NCBI GenBank assembly: GCA_964476245.1
Contig: CAYYYW010000011.1
Location: 1 to 32,183 of the forward strand
Length of the DNA stretch: 32,183 nucleotides
Source of the DNA: CAYYYW01 sp964476245
GTDB taxonomy: Bacteria; Patescibacteriota; Microgenomatia; UBA1406; HO2-37-13b
Reading direction: 5' to 3'
Below the pieces are notes generated by a model. It did not search any database and was not told the origin of the DNA. It saw nothing but the letters and a program-made list of their open reading frames with translations. Below, in pieces: positions 1-6,683 of this stretch. Within the stretch, counting starts at the first letter, position 1; each line of letters starts with the position of its first letter. A program made the translations under genes and the position numbers.

Positions 1-1
1 A

Positions 2-196
2 AACATCAAAGAAAACTCCTTAATCTATCTTACTCCAAGCTCCGATAGTCCTTCCCCAACTCTAACCGTAGTTAAAAAAGAAGCCTGTCAACAATTTAAC
101 AATTTAACAATTAATCAATGTAAGTCTTATTTTAAAGTCGCCATTGATAAACTGGTTGATAAAGATATAAAATTTAATTGGCTTATTATTAATTAG
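2..196 (+). CDS. C-terminal end of an unknown protein (partial)
   Basis: The frame is open from the left edge and ends at TAG 194-196, giving 64 residues that finish in KFNWLIIN. The segment is rich in Ser, Thr and Pro at first (TPSSDSPSPTLTVV), then has a short Cys-containing stretch and the tail YFKVAIDKLVDKDIKFNW. I do not recognise a family with confidence. It resembles the C-terminal domain of surface or pilin-associated proteins, which would suit the pilin-like gene that follows, but this is inference. The stop codon lies inside the left inverted repeat of the S23 cassette, so the cassette starts where this gene ends. Confidence 0.5.
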   Translation, partial: NIKENSLIYLTPSSDSPSPTLTVVKKEACQQFNNLTINQCKSYFKVAIDKLVDKDIKFNWLIIN

Positions 197-611
197 ATCA
201 TAGATCATAGATGATAGATAATAGAAATAGATATCAGAGTAATTTTGAGAAATTAGAAGTTTGGAAAAAATCTCATAAACTTGTTATTCAAATATATGAG
301 ATAACTAAATCATTTCCAAAAGATGAAAAATATGGATTAATTGATCAATTAAGACGATCAGCGTCATCTGTTCCAACAAATATTGCTGAAGGTAATGAAA
401 AAAAATCAAAAAAAGAATTTATTCAATTCCTATTTACTGCTAAAGGTTCGCTTGCCGAAACAAAATATCACCTTATCTTAGCAAGAGATCTAAATTATAT
501 TTCACAGAAAAATTTTGATGATTTACTCAATCAAATTAACGAAATCGGGCGGTTATTAAACGGTCTTATCAAATATCTATCATCCATGATCCATCATCCA
601 TCATCTAATTA
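190..611 (+). mobile_element. S23 cassette bounded by terminal inverted repeats
   Basis: The S23 coding region is bracketed by imperfect inverted repeats made of GATSATRGAT-like units. The left end is about 190-222 (begins TAATTAGATCATAGATCATA). The right end is about 577-611 (ends CATCATCTAATTA). The outer nine bases, TAATTAGAT and ATCTAATTA, pair exactly. S23 proteins are best known from intervening sequences of 23S rRNA, where flanking inverted repeats form a stem that RNase III cuts. Here the same arrangement sits between two protein genes. Mobility is inferred from the architecture only. Confidence 0.5.
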
Positions 612-1248
612 CGCTTTCACCCTTATGGAGCTCCTTATCGTCATCGCTTTAATTGCCCTTTTGGGGGTAGCTGCCCTTGCCCTCATAAACCCCAAAAAAC
701 AACTGGAAAAAGCCTGGGATGGAAAAAGAAAACATGAATTATCCACCCTTAAAAAGGTATTTGAAGATTTTTACAACGATAAAAATTTCTACCCAGTCGC
801 TTCCGACGTTTGTTACGACAACCCTGAAGTCAATGAGGAGATCTGCTCGTGTTATCTTTGTGGACGGGAAACCAACCAATCTTCTTTTTCTCCTTATCTT
901 GACCGTCTTCCCTGTGATCCTCAATATCCGCAAAGAAAATATTTCTATCAATATGAATGCAATAGTAAACAGTGGTATAAACTTTGTGCTATTTTAAGCG
1001 AAAACTCAAATGGCGGAAGTTATAACTACGCTGTCTCCAGTGAAAACGCTCCTTCCCAACTTTGTCCAATATTACCCGCTTGCCCGCCAGATCCAGCTGG
1101 TAAATACTGTCTTAAACGCTCCGACCCGGAGCCCACCCCTCCAGTCTGCAATATCTGTGGTGAGTTTGCCAATTGTCTAAAGCCTGTTAGCTGTGATCAG
1201 CCGGTACAGCTTTATAAAAATTCCCAATGCCAAAAACCTTGTCAATAA
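211..1248 (+). CDS. S23-type four-helix-bundle protein fused in frame to a type IV pilin-like protein
   Basis: Residues about 11-123 are a typical S23/bAvd-like four-helix-bundle protein: FEKLEVWKKSHKL, then DQLRRSASSVPTNIAEG, then FLFTAKGSLAETKYHL. There is no stop at the usual S23 length of about 120 residues. The frame continues through the right inverted repeat into a prepilin N-terminus (AFTLMELLIVIALIALLGVA, residues 135-154) and a Cys-rich, Pro-rich C-terminal part. Either one 345-residue fusion is made, or, more likely, ribosomes also start at ATG 586 to make the pilin alone. The S23 start at 211 is the only ATG before the conserved domain. No Shine-Dalgarno sequence is visible. The fusion probably results from insertion of the cassette at the pilin start. 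Confidence 0.8.
   Translation: MIDNRNRYQSNFEKLEVWKKSHKLVIQIYEITKSFPKDEKYGLIDQLRRSASSVPTNIAEGNEKKSKKEFIQFLFTAKGSLAETKYHLILARDLNYISQKNFDDLLNQINEIGRLLNGLIKYLSSMIHHPSSNYAFTLMELLIVIALIALLGVAALALINPKKQLEKAWDGKRKHELSTLKKVFEDFYNDKNFYPVASDVCYDNPEVNEEICSCYLCGRETNQSSFSPYLDRLPCDPQYPQRKYFYQYECNSKQWYKLCAILSENSNGGSYNYAVSSENAPSQLCPILPACPPDPAGKYCLKRSDPEPTPPVCNICGEFANCLKPVSCDQPVQLYKNSQCQKPCQ
586..1248 (+). CDS. Type IV pilin/pseudopilin-like protein (internal start of the fusion frame)
   Basis: Starting at ATG 586 gives 220 residues with a ten-residue leader ending in Ala, then FTLMELLIVIALI. This is a class III prepilin signal: Phe at +1, Glu at +5, then a long hydrophobic helix. The usual Gly at -1 is Ala, which prepilin peptidases tolerate. 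Known role of the family: cleavage and N-methylation by PilD, then assembly into pili or type II secretion pseudopili. After the helix comes INPKKQLEKAWDGKRKHELSTLKKV, typical of PulG-like pseudopilins in CPR genomes. The C-terminal half has many Cys residues, so disulfides are plausible. The ATG and leader codons lie in the cassette's right inverted repeat, so the native start may have been replaced. Confidence 0.6.
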   Translation: MIHHPSSNYAFTLMELLIVIALIALLGVAALALINPKKQLEKAWDGKRKHELSTLKKVFEDFYNDKNFYPVASDVCYDNPEVNEEICSCYLCGRETNQSSFSPYLDRLPCDPQYPQRKYFYQYECNSKQWYKLCAILSENSNGGSYNYAVSSENAPSQLCPILPACPPDPAGKYCLKRSDPEPTPPVCNICGEFANCLKPVSCDQPVQLYKNSQCQKPCQ

Positions 1249-1293
1249 AAAATACGTGATTATATTTGAGCTAATATGATAGCTATAAACTAA

Positions 1294-1322
1294 TTGACAA
1301 TGATTGTTATAAATTTTAAAAT
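1294..1322 (+). promoter_or_regulatory. Candidate promoter of the TPR membrane protein
   Basis: TTGACA at 1294-1299 is followed 17 bases later by TAAAAT at 1317-1322. The expected start site falls within a few bases of the ATG at 1331, so the transcript would be nearly leaderless. Confidence 0.45.
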
Positions 1323-1330
1323 TAAAATCT

Positions 1331-2923
1331 ATGGAAAAATTTTTAGATTATTTTAAGCGATTTGTCATTTATGCTATTGTTTTTTTATTCCCTCTCTTCT
1401 TTTTGCCCTTCACCCAAGAATTTTTTATTACCGGAAAACTTTACTTTTTAGCTTTTGGCGCGCTTTTGCTCTTTCTAATTTCAAGCCTTCAGCTTCTGAC
1501 TTCAAAAAAACTAAGCTGGGCTAGTCTTCCTTTTGATACTCCAGTAGTTCTCTTTTTGATCACCATTGCCCTATCCACCGTCGTCTCCTCTCCCAACAAA
1601 ATCCAGGCCCTTTTAAACCCAAATTTTGGCCTAGTGGCATTGTTTTCCTTGACGGTTTTGTATTTTTATTTGTCACGAAATGTAGGGGTCGGTCGTGACC
1701 GACCCGAAAAATGGACAGGTCGCGACCTGTCCCTACAGGTTTTATCTGTGTCATCTGTGTTATTGTCAATTCTGACCATAATCTTTTTCTTCCAACCCTT
1801 CAAAAACGCCAACNNNNNNNNNNNNNNNNNNNNNNNNNNNNNNNNNNNNNNNNNNNNNNNNNNNNNNNNNNNNNNNNNNNNNNNNNNNNNNNNNNNNNNN
1901 NNNNNNNNNNNNNTTTTATTTTTTATATTGTTCTTCCCTCCCTCCTTGCCCACTCTCTTTTTGCTTTTCGTGGTGTTGACACAATCATCTTGTAGAGACG
2001 TCCCGGCGGGACGTCTCTACCAACCACAGACTGTATCGCCAGTTAACAATAATGTTTTTGACCTTTCCAACCTTCTACCCATTTACCTCGGCACGGCCAT
2101 TATTTCTTTTGCCTTCATCGCCGGAGGCGGCTATCTTTTAAGCCGCTCCTACGCCGCAGAAATTTATTTCAAAAAAGGCCTTGACGGCTTTGCCAAAAAC
2201 GATGCTAAACAGGTTTATGACAACATGCGTCAAAGCATCATTTTAAATCCTTACATTGAAAAATTCCGAATTAATTTTTCCCAAACCAATCTTTTACTTG
2301 CTAACAACATAGCTTCCAAAAAACAAGAAGAAATCACAGACCAAGATAAGCAAAACATCAGCCAAGGCATCCAAGCGGCCATTGCCGAAGGGAAAGCCGC
2401 CACTACCTTAAATCCCCAAAAAGCCGGTAACTGGGAAAATTTAGCCAATGTCTATCGCAATATTTTAAACGTGGCCCAGGGGGCTGATGTTTGGACAATC
2501 TCCGCCTACCAAAGGGCAATTGTCTCCGACCCGCAAAACCCGATTTACCGGCTGAATTTGGGAGGAGTTTATTATTCTTTAGGAAATTACGAAGAGGCAG
2601 TCAAACTTTTCGAACAATCAATCGGTTTAAAACCCGATTGGCCCAACGCTCACTACAATTTGGCCTGGGCCCTATATCAACGGAAAGATTACCAACGGGC
2701 CGCCTCGGAAATGCAAAACGTTTCTCAATTAGTTGATCCAAAATCCGAAGACGCCAAAAAAGTGCAAAAAGATTTGGAAGAATTTAAGAAAATGCTCCCC
2801 GAAGAAGAAGCCACTGCCGCCGGCGAATTAAAACCCGGCCAGCTTTCCCTACCAACACCACCGTCAGCCACTTTCTCACCCAAAATTAAGCTACCAAAAG
2901 AAGCCTCCCCAGAAGCCAAATAA
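1331..2923 (+). CDS. Multi-pass membrane protein with C-terminal TPR repeats (contains an assembly gap)
   Basis: The N-terminal part has several hydrophobic helices (from FVIYAIVFLFPLFFLPF on), resembling O-antigen-ligase/Wzy-like proteins. After the gap a further helix (YLGTAIISFAFIAGGGYLL) leads into TPR-like repeats, for example NPIYRLNLGGVYYSLGNYEEA followed by WPNAHYNLAWALYQRKDY. The end is Pro/Glu/Lys-rich. The 100 N at 1814-1913 are probably a placeholder, and related proteins are longer, so much of the membrane domain is missing. Two palindromic repeats lie in the frame (1681-1737 and 1992-2020). Just after the gap, a second frame reads FYIVLPSLLAHSLFAFRGVD and then meets a stop in the second palindrome. 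It looks more protein-like than the main frame there, so a frameshift at the repeat is possible. A glycan or polysaccharide role is inferred. Confidence 0.65.
   Translation: MEKFLDYFKRFVIYAIVFLFPLFFLPFTQEFFITGKLYFLAFGALLLFLISSLQLLTSKKLSWASLPFDTPVVLFLITIALSTVVSSPNKIQALLNPNFGLVALFSLTVLYFYLSRNVGVGRDRPEKWTGRDLSLQVLSVSSVLLSILTIIFFFQPFKNANXXXXXXXXXXXXXXXXXXXXXXXXXXXXXXXXXXLFFILFFPPSLPTLFLLFVVLTQSSCRDVPAGRLYQPQTVSPVNNNVFDLSNLLPIYLGTAIISFAFIAGGGYLLSRSYAAEIYFKKGLDGFAKNDAKQVYDNMRQSIILNPYIEKFRINFSQTNLLLANNIASKKQEEITDQDKQNISQGIQAAIAEGKAATTLNPQKAGNWENLANVYRNILNVAQGADVWTISAYQRAIVSDPQNPIYRLNLGGVYYSLGNYEEAVKLFEQSIGLKPDWPNAHYNLAWALYQRKDYQRAASEMQNVSQLVDPKSEDAKKVQKDLEEFKKMLPEEEATAAGELKPGQLSLPTPPSATFSPKIKLPKEASPEAK
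1681..1737 (+). repeat. Intragenic double-hairpin palindromic repeat (TGTAGGG...CCCTACA family)
   Basis: The outer ends TGTAGGG and CCCTACA are complementary. Inside are two hairpins: GGGTCGGTC/GACCGACCC at 1686-1705 and the perfect 20-base palindrome GGACAGGTCGCGACCTGTCC at 1713-1732. The whole 57 bases are translated in frame (VGVGRDRPEKWTGRDLSLQ), adding a hydrophilic insert between hydrophobic segments of the membrane protein. It has a GC-rich character unlike its surroundings. Confidence 0.85.
1814..1913. other. Assembly gap (100 N)
   Basis: Exactly 100 N, the usual scaffolding placeholder, so true distance is unknown. It falls inside the TPR membrane protein gene, close to the palindromic repeats. 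Confidence 0.95.
1992..2020 (+). repeat. Palindromic repeat with 13-bp arms
   Basis: GTAGAGACGTCCC, loop GGC, GGGACGTCTCTAC. It shares the GTAG...CTAC ends of the repeats at 1681 and 23306. In one frame it supplies a TAG stop; in the frame of the downstream TPR region it is read through as CRDVPAGRLY. Its 29-base length is not a multiple of three. Confidence 0.85.
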
Positions 2924-3718
2924 AGACTGTCTTTTATAAAGACAGTTTTTAAAAAAGTTGCTCTATTAATCCAAATCAAGTAATAATTTCCTATAGTGTG
3001 TTTGCTCGTCATCGGCATCTTTATATCCTTCAATAAACCCTTGATAAGAATTAAAATTAAACCCATTTAGTTTTATAAAATAATCCTTTAAATATTTTTT
3101 GCTCAACCAAGGAATATTGACTTTCCCCAAATAGGTTGGATAACTTGACCAAGGGTAAGAGATTAAGCCTTCGTCTAATCTTTCGCTTTTTTTGATTATT
3201 TCTAAAGGATTACGATGTATGTAGCGGCTAATGTGAAGAAAATAATCCTCCCTCTCGATTAAAATTCCTTTATACCGACTTTGAAATAGTGGCCCAACCC
3301 GTTGATATTTTAAATTAAAATACTTGACATACTTAGTATTCAAGCTTCGCATAAACATCTCAATGTCGTCGCTTTCTTTTTGCCTTAATTGAAGATGAAA
3401 ATGATTATTCATCAAAACAAAACAGATCAACTCAATCCGGTTATAAAAATTTTTCAAATAAGAGAATTTAACGATTTTTTCCGCTTTTTCTTCATCGGTT
3501 AAACCATCTTCACCTTTTATCTCTTCTAAAATTACATCCTTCGGAGATAAGTATATTTTAAGATAGTTGAGAAAAACTCTATGATCTTGATCATCCAAAA
3601 AAATCTCTCTTTTCTCTACTCCACGATTATAAATGTGGTAAAAACCGCCAGAAACATATTGTTTTAAGGTGTTTTTTGCCGGCATATTTAAAGACAGTCT
3701 TTATTAAAGACTGTCTTT
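2922..3718 (-). mobile_element. REP-associated transposase unit with flanking hairpins
   Basis: The Y1 transposase gene is bracketed by two copies of one hairpin. The copy at 2922-2950 has arms AAAGACTGTCTTT and AAAGACAGTTTTT (one mismatch). The copy at 3690-3718 has arms AAAGACAGTCTTT and AAAGACTGTCTTT around a three-base loop. Solitary IS200/IS605-like RAYT genes are characteristically flanked by the REP sequences they act on. A third copy lies inside fmt at 24358-24384. Confidence 0.75.
2966..3685 (-). CDS. REP-associated tyrosine transposase (Y1_Tnp/RAYT family)
   Basis: Single-strand DNA transposase of the HUH superfamily, 239 residues. The family cuts and joins hairpin-containing ssDNA through a catalytic Tyr and a metal held by the HxH motif. 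Visible landmarks are GGFYHIYNRGVEKREIF near residues 13-29, the HUH motif NNHFHL (His95, His97), the helix with the likely nucleophile (FMRSLNTKYVKYFN, Tyr119 or Tyr122) and GPLFQSRYKG at 131-140. All key residues are present and the length is normal, so it is probably active. The ATG at 3683-3685 lies four bases from the upstream hairpin, and no Shine-Dalgarno is present. Confidence 0.9.
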   Translation of the reverse strand: MPAKNTLKQYVSGGFYHIYNRGVEKREIFLDDQDHRVFLNYLKIYLSPKDVILEEIKGEDGLTDEEKAEKIVKFSYLKNFYNRIELICFVLMNNHFHLQLRQKESDDIEMFMRSLNTKYVKYFNLKYQRVGPLFQSRYKGILIEREDYFLHISRYIHRNPLEIIKKSERLDEGLISYPWSSYPTYLGKVNIPWLSKKYLKDYFIKLNGFNFNSYQGFIEGYKDADDEQTHYRKLLLDLD

Positions 3719-3788
3719 GTTAAAAAGTCAACGGTCTATAGTCAACATTTTATGGAAAATAGAGGTTTATGAAGCGATAAAAAATTCT

Positions 3789-4910
3789 TTATTTCAGAAA
3801 GTTTAGTGGATTCAAGAGTGTTCCGCCTGATCTAATTTCAAAATGAAGATGGATTCCGCTTGATCTACCAGTTGCTCCCATCTGACCAATTTTCACTCCT
3901 TGAGTAACCGCCTGGCCCGGCGAAACATCAATTTGGGAAAGATGACCATAAAGACTTTGATAACCATTGCCATGATCAATAATAATATGACAACCATAAC
4001 CGTAACCAACACAACCGGCAAAACTTACCGTTCCTGAATCAGCCGCTAAAATCGCCGGCGCCGCGCTGTTAGCAATATCAACGGCCATATGATACCAAAC
4101 AGGAGATTGAGTAATAGAACCGGAAGTTGGCCAAATAAAGTTAGACGTGCCACGGACACCAGCTTGAATTTGAGCTACAAATCTTGGTGCGATTGGTTTT
4201 GCTTCTTCTATCACCCCGTCAGGCACATATAAAATCTGTCCCGACCTTAAAGCAAAGGTATCTAAATCAGTAAAATCATTAAAGGGAAAGTTAACAATGT
4301 TTTGAGCGTTGGTTTTGTATTTTTTAGCAATTGAATAAATACTTTCTCCTGAAACAACCTTGTGAACCACGCCCGTAACCGGAGGAATTTTTAAAGTCTG
4401 ACCTGGTTTGATAAGTTCACCTTTTAGATTGTTGACCCACTTGATGGTGTCAACCGAAACATCAAATGTTTTGGCAATTCCCACCAAGGTATCCCCGCCC
4501 TTTACTTTATAATCAAGGATTGTGTCACGTGGCTTTTGAGAGAAAGATGTTTTAAGAGGAAGTTCATAGATATCAGTGGCTAAAACAGATTCTGCCGCTG
4601 GTTCTTTTTGAGCAAGGTAACTGGCAATAAAAGGATTATTTTCGGCAATTACCGGCCCACCGATTAAGGCGGCCGAAACAAGAAGAAAAAACGAAGTGTT
4701 CAAAAAAGACTGGGAATATTTTCCTCGTTTAACTACAAGAAGAGAAACAATAAGGTCTTTTGTTTTCTCAAAATTTACAGCAAAGGTGGTTAAACGCGAT
4801 TTAGCGTATGAGAAAAGGAATATGAAAAATTGAGACAACTCTTGAACAAAGTTTTGGCCAGAATCCATAGAATAAGAATATAGTTTACCAAGTAATGAAA
4901 AGGAAGTCAA
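3789..4910 (-). CDS. LysM-M23 peptidoglycan endopeptidase, membrane anchored
   Basis: Cell-wall metallopeptidase of 373 residues. One membrane helix lies near residues 70-89 (FLNTSFFLLVSAALIGGPVI). Two LysM domains follow, about 134-177 (YKVKGGDTLVGIAKTF) and 183-231 (HKVVSGESIYSIAKKY). The C-terminal M23/LytM domain has the metal ligands His274 and Asp278 (YHMAVDIA), His323 (LYGHL) and His354/His356 (GIHLHFEIR). The first motif has Ala where HxGxD usually has Gly, but all ligands are kept, so it should be active. It likely remodels peptidoglycan outside the membrane. The start at 4910 is TTG with GAGG seven bases upstream, one of few Shine-Dalgarno-like sites here; an internal Met15 is possible. 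Confidence 0.9.
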   Translation of the reverse strand: MTSFSLLGKLYSYSMDSGQNFVQELSQFFIFLFSYAKSRLTTFAVNFEKTKDLIVSLLVVKRGKYSQSFLNTSFFLLVSAALIGGPVIAENNPFIASYLAQKEPAAESVLATDIYELPLKTSFSQKPRDTILDYKVKGGDTLVGIAKTFDVSVDTIKWVNNLKGELIKPGQTLKIPPVTGVVHKVVSGESIYSIAKKYKTNAQNIVNFPFNDFTDLDTFALRSGQILYVPDGVIEEAKPIAPRFVAQIQAGVRGTSNFIWPTSGSITQSPVWYHMAVDIANSAAPAILAADSGTVSFAGCVGYGYGCHIIIDHGNGYQSLYGHLSQIDVSPGQAVTQGVKIGQMGATGRSSGIHLHFEIRSGGTLLNPLNFLK

Positions 4911-4921
4911 AAACTTGCCTC

Positions 4922-4956
4922 TTCGAGCCTGAGCCGAAGGCCTGAGCGAAGTCGAA
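4922..4956. repeat. Short interspersed hairpin repeat (CTGAGCGAAGTCGAA family)
   Basis: TTCGAG...CTGAGCGAAGTCGAA, with pairing between TTCGA and TCGAA ends. The 15 bases at 4942-4956 are identical to 7676-7690. It fills the space between the M23 gene and the CsoR-like gene. Part of it is also seen in fmt at 24026-24045. Confidence 0.7.
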
Positions 4957-4960
4957 TGGG

Positions 4961-5203
4961 CTAGACTCTAAATACTCTTTCTATCAGTTTTTCAACCTTC
5001 TTTTTGTCTTTGCTTTTAATACGACAAATGCCTTCTTTCATGATAATAATACCAATTTTTGACAGAGCTTCTCGCGCGGCCAAAATTTGTTGAGCAATCT
5101 CAGCGCAATCCCGTTTTTTACCAATCATCCGACGGATACCTTCTATTTGACCAATTAGTCGGTTGATGCGATTATCGATGTTCTCCATAAATTTTAAATT
5201 CAA
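4961..5203 (-). CDS. CsoR/FrmR-family metal- or thiol-responsive repressor
   Basis: Small all-helical repressor of 80 residues (TTG start at 5203) or 75 residues (ATG start at 5188). The family fold is clear in MENIDNRINRLIGQIEGIRRM, then CAEIAQQILAAREALSKIGI. Family members bind Cu(I), Ni(II) or formaldehyde through a Cys-His-Cys set. Here the first Cys (RDC) and last Cys (EGIC) are present, but the position four before the last Cys, His in CsoR, is Lys. The sensed signal therefore cannot be assigned and may be thiol-based. It lies 9 bases after the gdhA-like stop on the same strand and may be co-transcribed. AGGAGG in the last gdhA codons could be its ribosome binding site, about 15 bases before the TTG. 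Confidence 0.8.
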   Translation of the reverse strand: MNLKFMENIDNRINRLIGQIEGIRRMIGKKRDCAEIAQQILAAREALSKIGIIIMKEGICRIKSKDKKKVEKLIERVFRV

Positions 5204-5212
5204 AATTGTTCT

Positions 5213-6487
5213 TTATGTCCTCCTGAGCTTTTCCGCCGCAATTATTTTTTCTACTGCTAAAATATAGGCAGCCATTCTCAAATTAGGCAAAGATGAGCCG
5301 ATAAATTTCTCCCAAATCCTCTCAAACGCCCTTTTCATCAACTTTTCCAACTTTTCATCCACCTCTTTTTCTTCCCAATAATACCCGGACAGATTCTGCA
5401 CCCATTCAAAATAAGAAACTGAAACTCCGCCGGCATTGGCAAAAATATCAGGAACAATAATTGTTCCCTTTTTGGTTAAAATCTCATCTGCCTCTGATGT
5501 TACCGGTCCATTAGCCATTTCCATTATAATCTTCGCCTTAATTTTATCGGCGTTTTTTTTATTTATTGCTCCCTCCAAAGCCGCCGGTACCAAAACATCA
5601 ACCGGCAACTCAAGCAACTGTTCATTAGTAATTGTCTTGCCGTATCTAATATCACAGACAGAACCACGACAATAACAACTGGCGACGCTTCCCTTTTCTT
5701 TTTTGCAGGCCAAAGTAGTTTCTGGGTTTAAACCGTCTTTAACATAGACACCTCCTTGCGAATCAGAAACGGCGACAACTTTAAAACCGAACTCGGAGGC
5801 AATTTTGGCAAAATAATAACCAACATTGCCAAAACCTTGGATCGCTACTGTAATTTGGGATATGGGTTTCTTGGCCCACAACGTGTTCTTTTTTAATTTC
5901 TCAAGTAAAAATTTTAAAGCAAAAACACCTCCCTGTCCCGTTGCTTTTGTCCTTCCGGCCGAACCGCCAAGAAGAAGCGGCTTTCCCGTAAATGCCCCAG
6001 GGGATCGATACTTAACTACTTTTTCATACTCATCTAACATCCAAGCCATGATTTGAGGATTAGTATTAACATCGGGCGCCGGAACATCTTTTTTTTCGCC
6101 AATAAAAGGCGCAATAAACTTAGCGTAAGCTCTAGATAACCGTTCAAGCTCGCCACTTGACAATTTCTTGGGGTCAACAACAACACCGCCTTTTCCCCCA
6201 CCGTAAGGCAAACCCGCCACCGCGCATTTAATCGTCATCCAAAAAGCCAAAGCCATGACCTCTGTTTCAGAAACATTCTGATGAAAACGAATTCCACCTT
6301 TATAAGGTCCTAAAGCATCGTTATATTGAACACGAAAAGCCTGAAATTCTTTTGTTTTCCCATTGTTAATTTTTACTTTGATAATATTCTGGGGGGTTTT
6401 TAATCTGGAAAGATATTTTTTATCCTCCGGTTTTATATACGGCTCAACTTGTTTTAAATAGGAGAGTGCGTTTTGAAAAGGATCCAT
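5213..6487 (-). CDS. gdhA: Glutamate dehydrogenase (Glu/Leu/Phe/Val dehydrogenase family)
   Basis: Cytoplasmic NAD(P)-dependent oxidative deamination of glutamate, 424 residues, the usual length for hexameric GDH. The N-terminal substrate domain has GPYKGGIRFHQNVSETEV, and LPYGGGKGG with the catalytic Lys near residue 99, then DVPAPDVNT. The Rossmann domain has the dinucleotide loop GFGNVGYYFAK near residue 217. The C-terminal part contains MANGPVTSEAD and VPDIFANAGGVSVSYFEW, both GDH hallmarks. It has its own consensus promoter about 160 bases upstream on the minus strand and may carry the CsoR-like gene on the same message. Glu versus other amino acid specificity cannot be settled from motifs alone. 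Confidence 0.92.
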   Translation of the reverse strand: MDPFQNALSYLKQVEPYIKPEDKKYLSRLKTPQNIIKVKINNGKTKEFQAFRVQYNDALGPYKGGIRFHQNVSETEVMALAFWMTIKCAVAGLPYGGGKGGVVVDPKKLSSGELERLSRAYAKFIAPFIGEKKDVPAPDVNTNPQIMAWMLDEYEKVVKYRSPGAFTGKPLLLGGSAGRTKATGQGGVFALKFLLEKLKKNTLWAKKPISQITVAIQGFGNVGYYFAKIASEFGFKVVAVSDSQGGVYVKDGLNPETTLACKKEKGSVASCYCRGSVCDIRYGKTITNEQLLELPVDVLVPAALEGAINKKNADKIKAKIIMEMANGPVTSEADEILTKKGTIIVPDIFANAGGVSVSYFEWVQNLSGYYWEEKEVDEKLEKLMKRAFERIWEKFIGSSLPNLRMAAYILAVEKIIAAEKLRRT

Positions 6488-6509
6488 AATAAAAATTGAT
6501 CTAATTCAC

Positions 6510-6618
6510 CTAATTTCTAATTGACCTAAAAATTTCCAATATCCAATTTTCCAATGTTTAAATTTTTGGTTATTGGGCTATTGGGATTTGGTGCTTAATT
6601 AGAACAATTAGAAATTAG
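6510..6618. repeat. Large imperfect palindrome in the gdhA leader region
   Basis: The outer 14-base arms CTAATTTCTAATTG (6510-6523) and CAATTAGAAATTAG (6605-6618) are perfectly complementary. Inside, CCAATATCCAATTTTCCAAT is matched by ATTGG-rich sequence at 6573-6592. If transcribed from the promoter at 6649-6677, this forms a long hairpin in the gdhA 5' leader. Confidence 0.75.
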
Positions 6619-6648
6619 AATAATTAAAAATTATATATACTCCTCACC

Positions 6649-6677
6649 AGTATATAAAGTGTCTGAAGAAATGTCAA
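6649..6677 (-). promoter_or_regulatory. Consensus promoter for gdhA
   Basis: On the minus strand, TTGACA (6672-6677) and TATACT (6649-6654) are 17 bases apart, a near-ideal sigma70-type promoter. It lies just past the rho stop and points toward gdhA, giving a leader of about 155 bases that contains the large palindrome. Confidence 0.75.
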
Positions 6678-6683
6678 GAGGTT

